Shown here: piece by piece, positions 20,324-29,545 of the stretch
How the letters are laid out: each line of letters opens with the position of its first letter
Numbering within the stretch: the first letter of the stretch is position 1
NCBI RefSeq assembly: GCF_004402015.1
Contig: NZ_SOPW01000024.1
Location: 1 to 40,815 of the forward strand
From: Filobacillus milosensis
GTDB lineage: Bacteria; Bacillota; Bacilli; Bacillales; Alkalibacillaceae
DNA: 40,815 bases
Direction of reading: 5' to 3'
Made by a program: the position numbers and the translations under genes
Notes under the pieces: model-generated
Told to the model about the DNA's origin: nothing
Databases searched by the model: none
What the model saw: only the letters and a program-made list of their open reading frames with translations

Positions 20324-20917
20324 TTAATAGTTATGATCATCTAATATCTCAAATAATTCACTTTCAAATTCGTCCTGTTCTGGGCCAGTTGACACCCAAT
20401 CAGGCAACACTTCTAAATAATGTGCCAATCCTTCAATTGTTTTATGAAATACTGGTTCATTCTGTGTTTTATCTAGCAACTCAAGCATTAGTTTGAATGT
20501 ATCTAGATAAGGTTGGTGTTCTGCCCTGCTAAGAATGGTCTGAAATTTTTCTTTTAGTTTTGCTTTCTCAATATCATGCTCAATTTGATTCAATTCTTCT
20601 TTGTCATATACAGGTACCTCAACCAAATCATCATTTTCACCGATTAAAAATTGTTGTTCGTGGTCTGTTATGACAGGTTGTAAATCACTTTTTAATTTTT
20701 CCTTTTGAATTTCTAATTTCTCTAGATCTGTTAACTCTTTTGAGAAATACATAGCTTCTATCCCAAAGATTTCTTCCAAAGTTGGAAGATGTTTTTTTGA
20801 GATGTTTTGCTTACCTTTAATCCACAGGTTAATGTTCTGTTTTTTAATTCCAAGTTTCTCGGCTAGCTCTATATGCTGCATACCGTAAAGATCAAGGATG
20901 TACTCTAGACCTATCAA
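20324..20917 (-). CDS. XRE-type HTH protein leading the type I RM operon
   Basis: The 197-residue protein starts with a Cro/C1-type helix-turn-helix (about residues 5-55; [20 protein letters not shown]), followed by a long charged helical region with no further domain I recognise. It is the first gene of the hsd operon and is separated from hsdM by only 14 bases, so it probably controls the timing of hsd expression and its own promoter. A perfect palindrome in the spacer of its promoter is the obvious candidate operator. The start is a TTG with GGTGATGG just upstream. Small XRE controllers are well known beside type II systems and are less usual leading a type I operon. The C-terminal part (about 140 residues) is longer than in simple controller proteins and might sense something or bind a partner. 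Confidence 0.85.
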   Translation of the reverse strand: MIGLEYILDLYGMQHIELAEKLGIKKQNINLWIKGKQNISKKHLPTLEEIFGIEAMYFSKELTDLEKLEIQKEKLKSDLQPVITDHEQQFLIGENDDLVEVPVYDKEELNQIEHDIEKAKLKEKFQTILSRAEHQPYLDTFKLMLELLDKTQNEPVFHKTIEGLAHYLEVLPDWVSTGPEQDEFESELFEILDDHNY

Positions 20918-20969
20918 TCCATCACCGCCAGCTTATTGACCAAAATATTGTCTGAGTCAATATAATTAT

Positions 20970-20998
20970 ATTCTATTAGGAAATTAATTTCCAGTCAA
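20970..20998 (-). promoter_or_regulatory. Promoter of the HTH-hsdMSR operon with internal palindrome
   Basis: Minus-strand -35 TTGACT (20993-20998) and -10 TAGAAT (20970-20975) are separated by exactly 17 bases. The spacer contains the perfect palindrome GGAAATTAATTTCC (20979-20992). A repressor bound there would block RNA polymerase. The HTH protein encoded directly downstream is the likely binder. The site lies about 100 bases from the start of the divergent plus-strand gene, so it could also affect that gene. Confidence 0.65.
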
Positions 20999-21094
20999 GG
21001 TGTATTTAAAATATTATAGCACCCATTGTATGTATTTTTAAGACAACTCACACATAGAATTTATTGAATACTTACTTAGATGAGGTGTACAACT

Positions 21095-23530
21095 ATGTAT
21101 GAACAACTAAGGTTAGCTCTAAATGAGAAAGATGTTGAAAATACATATAGATCAGAAATTAAAAAGTTAATTCCTGACGCCAAAATCACTTCTCCATTAA
21201 ATATCGATGGACTCCTGGAGTATAAAAATGTTAGATCCCTACTGGAATTCAAGTTTGATGTTGATTTAAAATCTAAAAATGTGCAAGCAAATATATTCAC
21301 TCAAATGATTTACTACTTTAAACGTTTTGAACTCAATGGTAAGAAATTACCAACAACCTTGTTTGTCGGTGATAATAATGAATGTTTTGCTCTTGAAGCT
21401 AAACATATTTATAAATTCTTAAATCGTGATATTAATTGGAACTTACCACCTAGTAAAGCCCATCAAGATAATCAAGAATTAATACGTGCCCTTGTCCAAG
21501 ACGTAGATATAGCTCCTATGGTCTTTGATATAAATAATACATTAAAACTAAGAGACATTATTAATCAGTTACAGGATTTATCTGAAGGTAGAGTTAGTAA
21601 AGTAATCATTAATCAACAAAACATAGTAGAAGCTTTTAAATATTGGAAAGAATATGTTTTGTTAGACGACTCACTATCTGTACAAGAAGAAGCTTCACTA
21701 TTCATTTACTGCTTAGTCGACCTTAGGAATACTTATTTACACCCTCATAAACCAAATACTTTAGTGAGTAACTTTCAACAAACCTTCACAGAAGTGCATA
21801 TAAATAGTGATGTCCACCGTTCGTTTTTTTCACACTTTGAGCAAGATTATAAAACCTCGGAAATAGATCTTATAATCAGTTCAAAAGATCGATTAGTTGA
21901 AGAAGTACTCAGAAGGAGAGAGGGTGAATTTTATACTCCAACGATATGGACTTATGAATCAGAGAAAATTATATCAAATGCGTTAGGGCTTGACTGGAAA
22001 GAAAAATATATTGTTTGGGACTGTTGCAGTGGACTTAATAACCTAACAAGAGATTTTAAGTTTTCCAACTTATACTGTTCTACCATTAATATTGAAGATA
22101 TTAGAACCGTAAATAAGATGCGATATAACCCTGAAGCAACCATTTTCCAATTCGACTTTTTGAACGACTCATTTAATAAACTTCCTCAAGAATTATTAAA
22201 CCAATTAAAAGAAAATAAGCCTATTGTATTCTACATTAACCCTCCATTTGCAACAGCTGGTGAAAGAAAATCTAAATCAAAAACAAACAAAATAGGGACA
22301 TCAGACACGATTGCAAGAGAAATAATGAGAGAGTTTGGTTTTGGAAGATCATCGGAACAGCTTTATGCCCAGTTTTTATTTCAAATCTTTTATATTAAGA
22401 AGTTTTTTAAATTATCTAATGTCTACTTATGCTTCTATTCAAAACCAACATTCTTGGTTAGTCCTTCTTTTAAAAGTTTCAGAGAAAAGTTTTTTAAAGA
22501 ATTTAAATTCATTGATGGAATGTTGTTAAGAGCAAATAATTTCTCAGATGTAAGTGATTCATGGGGTGTTTCATTCACAGTATGGTCTAGTGGGAAAACT
22601 ACAACAAATGAATTCAACTTAATTATTAAATCCATTAATCAAAATAACATGACGATCGCTGACTACGGAGAAAAGACTATGTTTAACTCAGATAATAACT
22701 CTGCATCACAGTGGGCTAGAGAACCCATAAACAAACTAGAAAAAGTAGATAGCCCACAGTTAAGTAATCCAATCAACGTAAAACAAAAAGGGTACGGAAA
22801 AGTTATTCAAGGTGGATTAGGTTACATGCATAATAACAGTAACAACATCATGCAAAGTGATCGATACGTAGGTTTATATAGTTCGGCTTTCTCAGACGGC
22901 CATGGGATACCAATTACAAAAGATAATCTAATGAGAATAGTTGCTTTATTTGCAGCGAGGAAATCAGTAAGAAGAACTTGGATTAATGATAAAGATGAGT
23001 TCTTAATTCCAAACACCCAGACTGAAGCTTATCAATTATGGAATAACGATGCCTTGATTTATTCCTTATTTAATAGCTCATCAAATCAATCCTCACTTAG
23101 AAAAGTATTGTATAAGGGTAAAGAGCATGATATTTACAATCAATTCTTCTTCTTATCAAAGGAAGAAATGTTAACTTTATCAGATGACTATCACTTTCAT
23201 GAAATGTATAGAGATACCAAGCATTATAACAAAAATAGTTATGTATATTATTTGATTCAACAGCTTTCATTCTCAGATAAAGCTAATAAGGTTCTCAATG
23301 AAGCGCGTGAATTAATAATCGCCTCCATGCAATACAGAGAAGAATGCCATTACAAGGATATAAGATTTAATTTAGATGCTTGGGATGCGGGCTGGTATCA
23401 ACTGCGATTAGGAATTTTTAATCAGGTAGAAAGCTTAAAAGATAAGTACTCGGAATTCACAAGGTTATATAAAGAACTTGAAACAGACATTCAAATAGGA
23501 GTTTATGAACACGGTTTTCTAAAAAAGTAA
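21095..23530 (+). CDS. Single-chain nuclease-methyltransferase, probably type IIG-like
   Basis: The 811-residue protein has a predicted PD-(D/E)XK nuclease at the N-terminus (Asp38 in NIDGLLEY, then Glu51-x-Lys53 in LLEFKF). It also has an adenine-N6 methyltransferase core with GEFYTP (277-282), a divergent SAM motif DCCSGLNNLT (309-318) and catalytic NPPF (382-385). The remaining 420 residues probably hold the DNA-recognition region. This order matches type IIG enzymes that cut and methylate in one chain, without a separate methylase gene. The start is ATG 21095, with GAGGTG upstream; an ATG 15 bases earlier overlaps that site. It is the only large plus-strand gene and is divergent from the type I operon. 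The divergent SAM motif leaves open that it only methylates weakly or acts as a phage-DNA-specific nuclease. Confidence 0.78.
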   Translation: MYEQLRLALNEKDVENTYRSEIKKLIPDAKITSPLNIDGLLEYKNVRSLLEFKFDVDLKSKNVQANIFTQMIYYFKRFELNGKKLPTTLFVGDNNECFALEAKHIYKFLNRDINWNLPPSKAHQDNQELIRALVQDVDIAPMVFDINNTLKLRDIINQLQDLSEGRVSKVIINQQNIVEAFKYWKEYVLLDDSLSVQEEASLFIYCLVDLRNTYLHPHKPNTLVSNFQQTFTEVHINSDVHRSFFSHFEQDYKTSEIDLIISSKDRLVEEVLRRREGEFYTPTIWTYESEKIISNALGLDWKEKYIVWDCCSGLNNLTRDFKFSNLYCSTINIEDIRTVNKMRYNPEATIFQFDFLNDSFNKLPQELLNQLKENKPIVFYINPPFATAGERKSKSKTNKIGTSDTIAREIMREFGFGRSSEQLYAQFLFQIFYIKKFFKLSNVYLCFYSKPTFLVSPSFKSFREKFFKEFKFIDGMLLRANNFSDVSDSWGVSFTVWSSGKTTTNEFNLIIKSINQNNMTIADYGEKTMFNSDNNSASQWAREPINKLEKVDSPQLSNPINVKQKGYGKVIQGGLGYMHNNSNNIMQSDRYVGLYSSAFSDGHGIPITKDNLMRIVALFAARKSVRRTWINDKDEFLIPNTQTEAYQLWNNDALIYSLFNSSSNQSSLRKVLYKGKEHDIYNQFFFLSKEEMLTLSDDYHFHEMYRDTKHYNKNSYVYYLIQQLSFSDKANKVLNEARELIIASMQYREECHYKDIRFNLDAWDAGWYQLRLGIFNQVESLKDKYSEFTRLYKELETDIQIGVYEHGFLKK

Positions 23531-23559
23531 GGTAACAACTCAATCCAAGTTGTTACCTT
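23529..23559. terminator. Hairpin between convergent genes
   Basis: AAGGTAACAACT pairs perfectly with AGTTGTTACCTT around a 7-base loop. The hairpin begins at the stop codon of the plus-strand methyltransferase gene and is followed by a T-rich stretch on the plus strand. It probably terminates that gene. On the other strand the tail is short, so read-through from the nuclease gene is less surely stopped. Confidence 0.75.
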
Positions 23560-23603
23560 ATTTCCTCCTTTTTGTAATTATCATAAGAATAACACACTTC
23601 TCT

Positions 23604-24032
23604 TTAATGATAAGCTACACTAATCTCTCGCTTATCACACACCCACTCTAAAGCAGGATCTCCTTCAGTACAAATGATTTTCGGTATGATATTTTCAAAA
23701 CTATACTCATACTCAAACATATCGACACCAGCTATAACTTGACCTATAATATAACGGCTTAGTTTCTGTTTAATTTCAATTAATTCAATCGAACCGGTTA
23801 AGGATAAGTAATCTAGCATATTTTCATTATTGCTGAGTTTGTAAATACCATCAGGAATTGAACTACTAGTAATCCTGATGGCATCAATTCGTCTTCTTTT
23901 AGAGCCTTTTGGCCATTTCCCAACACCATAAGGTGAGCCAATAGGTACTTCAACAAAGATTACGCCTTTATGTTCATCCCAATATTTCTGTAACAACAAA
24001 TCTTCTGGAGTTTTAGCCGTCCACTCTAGCAA
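23604..24032 (-). CDS. Small predicted PD-(D/E)XK nuclease-like protein, third gene of mcrBC operon
   Basis: The 142-residue protein matches nothing I can name. It shows a pattern that fits a minimal PD-(D/E)XK fold: Asp50 in KRRRIDAIRI, then Glu86-x-Lys88 in ELIEIKQ and Gln98 further on in a helix. It lies 27 bases after mcrC on the same strand, so it is probably part of the McrBC transcript. If the motif is real it could supply extra cleavage or be a structural decoy subunit. It could equally be a small recombination or repair protein. The gene is convergent with the plus-strand methyltransferase. Confidence 0.6.
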   Translation of the reverse strand: MLEWTAKTPEDLLLQKYWDEHKGVIFVEVPIGSPYGVGKWPKGSKRRRIDAIRITSSSIPDGIYKLSNNENMLDYLSLTGSIELIEIKQKLSRYIIGQVIAGVDMFEYEYSFENIIPKIICTEGDPALEWVCDKREISVAYH

Positions 24033-24059
24033 ATAACCACCCTTTTTAGCTTGAGCTAA

Positions 24060-25097
24060 TTAAATTATTTCTAATAACCTACTCTCGACCTTTCTCCAAT
24101 TTACTGCCAAATCAATACTACAAACTTTTATATTAAAACCTTGCATCTCGTAATCCAAGTAGAAGCTTTGATTAACTCTTGGATATAATAATACTCCTAC
24201 CGATTTTCTACCGTTTCGGATACGTCTGTCGTTTTCCAAATAAGAATATAGTTGATACAAGTGCCCGCTTCGAACAATCTCTTTACTTTTAAATTCTACT
24301 AAACCATGATGATAGAATTTCGTATCAATAATGTACTTCTGATCATCAATTTCTAATGAAATATCCGTATGCATTAATGGTAAGTGGTGAGTCTCATTAC
24401 CAACAGCTCCCCAGTCCAATGTTTCACTGCGTGCTTTAGAACCAACAATTTCTGTCTTATAAAAGTTCTTAACGAAATTCTCAAAGAGTCTTGCCATCTT
24501 CATATGGTCACGCGAAAAATCATTAAAAGCGGCAGAGCCCGCCCCTTCATGTAACAGCACATTTTCAGATATGAATTGGCAAATGTTTAAGATAAATTGA
24601 TAGTGCTGGTTATTTCGATGTAACGTCACTTGATGAAACAACTTCGGATGAAGATGAATTCTAGAAACACTTTGAAAATACATCAATAGTCTTTTAATTT
24701 CGTCATAATATTGTTTCTCAAGACTCTCATACATGCTTAAACGAAGCATCGCTGCCTTAATGATTTGGTTATGAGGGATATCGTAAGTTAAATTCTCATG
24801 TTGAATGTGCATTTTCCCTCGTTTAAATGAAAACCGTTCAATCGATTCTTTAAACAGCACCTTCCCTCGAATCACACCTGATTCTTCTTGGTAGGGTTGG
24901 TACTCTCTATAAAAGCCTTTCTTTATCAAAGATTTCACTTTCGATATAAAGACCTTACTTAATAGATTAATAATGTCTTTCTCATCTTCGCCATGTACAT
25001 CAATCATTCGCTTCTCATGTGGATGATCCCAGGCATAAGCCAGCATATAGAATATGTTTTTAACTGGAATTCTACTGATGTCGGCTGAGGAGTTCAT
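24060..25097 (-). CDS. mcrC: McrC, nuclease subunit of a type IV McrBC system
   Basis: The 345-residue protein is the nuclease partner of the McrB GTPase. The N-terminus has the family pattern RIPVKNIFYMLAYAWDHP. The C-terminal PD-(D/E)XK domain holds DISLEIDDQKYIIDTKFYHH (Asp in the first strand, Asp-x-Lys in the second) and YQLYSYL. McrBC cuts DNA carrying modified cytosines, including those of some phages. The ATG at 25097 overlaps the end of mcrB by 26 bases, implying coupled translation and a fixed subunit ratio. Length is normal for the family. Confidence 0.93.
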   Translation of the reverse strand: MNSSADISRIPVKNIFYMLAYAWDHPHEKRMIDVHGEDEKDIINLLSKVFISKVKSLIKKGFYREYQPYQEESGVIRGKVLFKESIERFSFKRGKMHIQHENLTYDIPHNQIIKAAMLRLSMYESLEKQYYDEIKRLLMYFQSVSRIHLHPKLFHQVTLHRNNQHYQFILNICQFISENVLLHEGAGSAAFNDFSRDHMKMARLFENFVKNFYKTEIVGSKARSETLDWGAVGNETHHLPLMHTDISLEIDDQKYIIDTKFYHHGLVEFKSKEIVRSGHLYQLYSYLENDRRIRNGRKSVGVLLYPRVNQSFYLDYEMQGFNIKVCSIDLAVNWRKVESRLLEII

Positions 25098-27537
25098 CTA
25101 CTTTTTCCTCCTGATCAAACCAATATTCTTTTAAGAGTGGTTCTACTTCAAGTCGAATCACTCGTTCAAGCCACGTTTGTTCATCCTCAATATTCCCTTG
25201 TGGCGTAAAATAACTATGGCCAACCTCAAATCCTTTACCAAGGTTCACCTTGTCTCTCACTATCTCATTATTAATATCTGTCATCAACGAGATAATGTTT
25301 TCTATAAATCCCTGGCTAATTCCTTTCGCTTGAAGGAACTCTTTAAACGATTCTGTGTGAAAGCCAGGTTCTAAATCAATAAAGGCAAAACGACGACGTA
25401 AAGCATAGTCAACTAAAGCTAATGATCTATCTGCCGTATTCATGGCACCTATGAGATACACATTTTCTGGTATAAAGAATCTTTCCTGATCTTGACTATA
25501 AGTTGTTTTAATCGCGAATTCTTTACCTCGTTTATCCGCTTCTATTAACATCATGACTTCCCCAAAGATTTTAGATAAATTTCCGCGGTTAATCTCATCG
25601 ATTATAAAGTAGAATTTCTCATCAGGATTTTCTTGTGCTTTTTTACAGAACTTATGGAATAACCCATCCTGCAGCACAAATTGACCCTCTCTATTCGGTT
25701 TAAAACCACGAATAAACTCTTCATAAGAGTAAGACTGGTGAAACTGGACCATTTCAATATTTTCTGGTTTTTTCGCTTCCATGTGATAATAAGCAAGACG
25801 TTTGGCAACAAAAGTTTTCCCTACACCTGGTGGGCCTTGTAGAATAATATTTTTCTTATATTCTAACGATCCAATGGCATCCTCTAGTTTATCAAGATCA
25901 ATGAATAAATCTCGGGTAATGTCTTCGGTTGTATACTCTGCTAATTCTTCTTTTACCACACCAGTTTCACTTGGTTCTTCTTTTACTTCGAGCTTATAAA
26001 GAATGTCATCTAAGAAATCTTCATAACCTGTTACATCCGTTAATGTCTTTTGATTAATTGGATGACTTGATATATCCCATTCGCCCTCCTTTAACCAATC
26101 TACGTTTCTATAAGAATGATGTGGGCCATTTTCTGGATCGTATTGATATTGTGATGTCACCTGGCCCAAAGCAATGACTTTGCTTTTACCATGTTTAACA
26201 ATCACGTTGTCCCCTTCTTTCATTTCTCTAACGAACTGTTCATTGGCAAGTGCATCATTAGTCGGGGAGTAATCTAATTCGTTGACTTCTTTCAGTGTTT
26301 CCAATATATCTTTTTTGTCTTTATATTGTCTAAGATCTCCAAGTTCATTCCAACCAATAGAGACTTGTTCCTTATCCTTAAAATATCTCCAATATTTACT
26401 GTTTTCACCTGCTGCTATTAACCAATACTTTGGAGATTCACTTTCAATTGTGTGTTGGTCCTTGCTTTTATCAAATATAAAGCTAAAGAATTGATCCACT
26501 TCATAATAGATTGGTAAATCAGTCTGACGTCCAATTAGTTCTTGATACTTCTCAGCGATTTGGTGATCCTTAATAGCATTTTGGAATTTCATGAATCGTT
26601 TAGAAAATGTATCACCCCTGATATAGCCAGGGTCTATTTCTAATTCGTTCTCAACCGCTACTCGATCTCGTTGATTAAAGAAGCAATACTCTTCAGGAAA
26701 GATATTACCAATCATTTCACTAAGTGCATTGGCGCCAATACCAAATAGTTTATATTGGTCATTATTTAAAAACTGATCCATACGACGTTCTAATGAATCA
26801 TCACCATGAACGAGATATAAAAAGCTTTCTCTATATTTGTCTAGGGACGCATTCATATTTCCAAAAGCACGACTTCTCGCAATAGCCATTCGGTATGCAT
26901 TCACATGTTGCCCAATTTTTTGGAAGTCTTCCCATTCCATCGTTTTTATGTATTCAGGATCTCTAAATTGTTGGAAGAACTTATAACTCTCTTCAAGATA
27001 ATTAAACTCTTGCGGAAAGTTATTAAGCTCATCCTTGTAATAAAGCAAGTACTTCTCAACTATTGTTTTATTAACCTTCTCATCTAGTATTTCTGGATTG
27101 TTCCAGAATTTAAGAAGCTTCTTAAACTCTTCGTCTGTCAATTTATAATTGGTTAGCTGCGCTAATCTCATGATTAATAGATTACGAGTTTCTGGCAGTT
27201 CCTTTAGTTTGGAACGTAAAACCATCCCATCAGCTTCATCTAATCTAGCTTCCTTAACCTTTAACTGAGCTTGAGGGTAAACATGCTCTCCGACTTCCGG
27301 ATCTGTTATTACTTCTGCCAAAGCAATAACACCCCCTGTACCTTTTTCGCCACCATCAGATCGCCATATAAATACTTCATCCCCTGCTTTAATCTCATTC
27401 ATATGATACTTCTGACGAATAGACCAATCAATAATTTTGCCGTCTTTCACGTATTGATTTAAATCATGTAAATCTGGAAACTTGTCTTTGTTAATCGTAA
27501 ATTGTTTAGGATTCCCTTGAAAAATCCATTTTGGCAT
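25072..27537 (-). CDS. mcrB: McrB, AAA+ GTPase with EVE-like modified-base reader domains
   Basis: The 821-residue protein is the motor and recognition subunit of the McrBC system. The N-terminus (about 1-100; PKWIFQGNPKQF, DEVFIWRSDGG) resembles an EVE domain, a fold that reads modified bases. A second segment of similar style (about 370-490; YWLIAAGENSKYWRYF) may be another. The AAA+ GTPase has Walker A GPPGVGKT (569-576), Walker B with the McrB hallmark DEINRGNLSKIFGEV (about 647-661) and sensor IGAMNTADRSL. The ATG is preceded by AAGGAG. Two reader-like domains are more than in E. coli McrB and suggest a different modified base as target. The intervening region (100-360) is helical and unassigned. 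Confidence 0.93.
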   Translation of the reverse strand: MPKWIFQGNPKQFTINKDKFPDLHDLNQYVKDGKIIDWSIRQKYHMNEIKAGDEVFIWRSDGGEKGTGGVIALAEVITDPEVGEHVYPQAQLKVKEARLDEADGMVLRSKLKELPETRNLLIMRLAQLTNYKLTDEEFKKLLKFWNNPEILDEKVNKTIVEKYLLYYKDELNNFPQEFNYLEESYKFFQQFRDPEYIKTMEWEDFQKIGQHVNAYRMAIARSRAFGNMNASLDKYRESFLYLVHGDDSLERRMDQFLNNDQYKLFGIGANALSEMIGNIFPEEYCFFNQRDRVAVENELEIDPGYIRGDTFSKRFMKFQNAIKDHQIAEKYQELIGRQTDLPIYYEVDQFFSFIFDKSKDQHTIESESPKYWLIAAGENSKYWRYFKDKEQVSIGWNELGDLRQYKDKKDILETLKEVNELDYSPTNDALANEQFVREMKEGDNVIVKHGKSKVIALGQVTSQYQYDPENGPHHSYRNVDWLKEGEWDISSHPINQKTLTDVTGYEDFLDDILYKLEVKEEPSETGVVKEELAEYTTEDITRDLFIDLDKLEDAIGSLEYKKNIILQGPPGVGKTFVAKRLAYYHMEAKKPENIEMVQFHQSYSYEEFIRGFKPNREGQFVLQDGLFHKFCKKAQENPDEKFYFIIDEINRGNLSKIFGEVMMLIEADKRGKEFAIKTTYSQDQERFFIPENVYLIGAMNTADRSLALVDYALRRRFAFIDLEPGFHTESFKEFLQAKGISQGFIENIISLMTDINNEIVRDKVNLGKGFEVGHSYFTPQGNIEDEQTWLERVIRLEVEPLLKEYWFDQEEKVDELLSRHQ

Positions 27538-27643
27538 AGTGTCTAACTCCTTTTAACTTCGTAGTTTTTGCTAAACTCACTAAATTGACTTTCAGTAAAG
27601 CCATCTTTGTACAATTCATTTACTTGCCATAACCCACTGTCTC

Positions 27644-27847
27644 TTATTTTATCTTTTGTTGAGGATATTCCCAACCAATTTGGTCTAGAAGAACATTCAT
27701 TTCGACAGGTACCTGGCGCCTGTCGATTTGTAAAAAATAAACTAATTCTAATGCTGAAAACTGCAACATTTCAATAGACTGTTTAAGTTCTTTTGTCAGT
27801 GACAGTTTTAATGATTGTGTCTGATTTATATTTACTTGAAGATGCAT
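27644..27847 (-). pseudogene. Truncated rpoN (sigma-54) N-terminus
   Basis: The first 40 codons encode MHLQVNINQTQSLKLSLTKE followed by LKQSIEMLQFSALEL. This is the activator-interacting region I of sigma-54 (Q-x-LKLS-x-T-x-ELKQ-I-x-LQ-x-S-x-LEL). A normal ribosome binding site (GGGAGG) precedes the ATG. After residue 40 the similarity stops at a palindrome (27702-27726) and the frame runs on for 27 unrelated residues. The core- and DNA-binding parts are missing, so it cannot work as a sigma factor. A 67-residue peptide could still be made and might bind an enhancer-binding ATPase, but decay is the simpler reading. A different frame between the palindrome and mcrB (27543 to about 27690) stays open and looks like the tail of another lost gene. 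Confidence 0.6.
27702..27726. repeat. 25-base REP-like palindrome at a gene junction
   Basis: TCGACAGG and CCTGTCGA flank TACCTGGCG, forming an 8-bp hairpin with partial pairing in the loop. It lies exactly where the rpoN-like coding sequence breaks off. GACAGG-x-CC-type palindromes of this look occur as dispersed repeats in Bacillus genomes as I recall them, though I cannot verify that here. Only one copy was seen in this window. Confidence 0.45.
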
Positions 27848-27968
27848 GTAATCATCCTCCCTAATCTGAATACGCTTTCATTTATTATATTTAGTATATT
27901 TTATTTGGATCTACTAATTTTTAATAGTTTATTTCTTTTCGCCCAATCATAATTGTTTGCATCACTTT

Positions 27969-29519
27969 TTAACACGACTTCAATGTGTAGATCTCACCAT
28001 TTATTTTGAAATTTGTTTCATTAGAATCAAAAGTTTTTATAGCTATTTGAAAGCAAAAATCATCAGCTGGATTCCATTGTATTCCTTTTTGAAATCTACG
28101 AACTACATTGTGAGATCCCAGAATTGCATTATATTCTTCCAACAACATTTCAGCTATGTGAGATTCGGCTATATCTAATTGAACCCCTAAACGCTTAGAA
28201 ACTTCATCAATGTCTTCTCCAGAATAACAATGAAGTGAGCTTACTATTCCATCTATCAGGGGTTTACAAACACTTGTTAGATTTACGTTTTTCCCAATAG
28301 GAACCCCAATGTTAAGTTTAAGACCAAATTTAGAATTCTTATTTAATGATTTAGCATATGTTTCGATATTTGATAGTTTCATCTGATACCAATACTCATG
28401 AGGTTTATCTTTTAAAGATGATAACTTCATATCTCTCCATGTCGCTAAGACATCATCTTTTTGCCAGTAAAGATCAAAGTCTTTCCCATAATTGTATTGG
28501 TGATAATGATTGAACTTTGGGGAATTATTTAGGTGTGGCACGTTTTCTAATGATTGTTCAATTATGAAGTTGTTATCACCAATTTGCGAAAATGCCCCAA
28601 CTCCGACGTTATACAATAAAACATTTTCCACATCAAACCATGATTTATTATCATTTGTACAAAACATAGCATATAGTGTCCCATTTTCAGTAGAAGTAAT
28701 TTGTTTAAGTTCATTCTTTAAATCATTCCGCATGTCTTTCATCCAGTTCTTTGGTTCAAATTGTAATCGTTTAGTTGACCATAACTCTACCTTTTGATTA
28801 TGACTGTTAGATGTATTTTTAATATAGTAGTTATCATCACGTACCTCGGATTTCTTTCCAGTTACCCAACCAAAATATAGATTTACTCCATCCAGTAAAA
28901 CTGGCCCAACAATCTCGCCTTTTTTCGGTGACAATTGAAATAATTTAACAAACGCCTCATAATCTTCAAACCATTTTCCAGCCTCACTAAAAGAATGAAC
29001 AAGCATCATTGCGTTCTTTGCCCTTACCTGTTTAGCTTCTATGAGTGCAGATGCTGTACGATGTAATAACTGATATCTTTTATCTAGAACACTTTCTTCA
29101 TTTAGACCCAACTGTTCCAATAAAAAATCTAGTCTAGATTTTTTTCCTTTGCTATATTCTTTACCTAACCATGATTCAACCGTCTCTCCAAAAGGCTCTG
29201 AAACTTTTCCTTCAACCATAATGGTCAATAACTCATCATTGGCTTTAGCTAATACATAAAGGTCATTTTGTGAGCTTGCAGAACCTCCTGGTAGAGGCAC
29301 CTTATATTCTGGAAATCCATATAATAGTTCAACTTCTTGAATCAATGGAATTTGACTTTGTTCAAATACCCTTTTAACACTAGGCGGGAAGTTTTCAGCC
29401 GCTTCCCATTTATAAGCCAACTCAAAAGCTGAGTAACCAGGTTTCCATTGTTTTTTAGAATCAGCTAAAAATTCTCTCCATGAACCCACTCCATTAGTAG
29501 GTACGTAATAATTCCCCAT
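27969..29519 (-). CDS. Predicted nuclease-like protein (DUF6946-like N-terminus), second gene of an unknown pair
   Basis: The first 240 residues of this 516-residue protein resemble the DUF6946 type (YKVPLPGGSASSQNDLYVLA). They show a PD-(D/E)XK-like pattern with Asp86 in QNDLYVLA and Glu103-x-Lys105 in MVEGKVSEPFG. The C-terminal half is alpha/beta with no motif I can name; it has paired aromatic-rich strands and could be a binding domain. An AGGAGG-like ribosome binding site precedes the ATG. It follows the 274-residue gene by 26 bases, so the two are a transcription unit. Its position between McrBC and the recombinases makes a defence role plausible. The start, length and codon use look normal. 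The family name is from memory, and the nuclease assignment rests on the motif alone. Confidence 0.65.
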   Translation of the reverse strand: MGNYYVPTNGVGSWREFLADSKKQWKPGYSAFELAYKWEAAENFPPSVKRVFEQSQIPLIQEVELLYGFPEYKVPLPGGSASSQNDLYVLAKANDELLTIMVEGKVSEPFGETVESWLGKEYSKGKKSRLDFLLEQLGLNEESVLDKRYQLLHRTASALIEAKQVRAKNAMMLVHSFSEAGKWFEDYEAFVKLFQLSPKKGEIVGPVLLDGVNLYFGWVTGKKSEVRDDNYYIKNTSNSHNQKVELWSTKRLQFEPKNWMKDMRNDLKNELKQITSTENGTLYAMFCTNDNKSWFDVENVLLYNVGVGAFSQIGDNNFIIEQSLENVPHLNNSPKFNHYHQYNYGKDFDLYWQKDDVLATWRDMKLSSLKDKPHEYWYQMKLSNIETYAKSLNKNSKFGLKLNIGVPIGKNVNLTSVCKPLIDGIVSSLHCYSGEDIDEVSKRLGVQLDIAESHIAEMLLEEYNAILGSHNVVRRFQKGIQWNPADDFCFQIAIKTFDSNETNFKINGEIYTLKSC

Positions 29520-29545
29520 CTAACTTCCTCCAATCAATTAATGTA

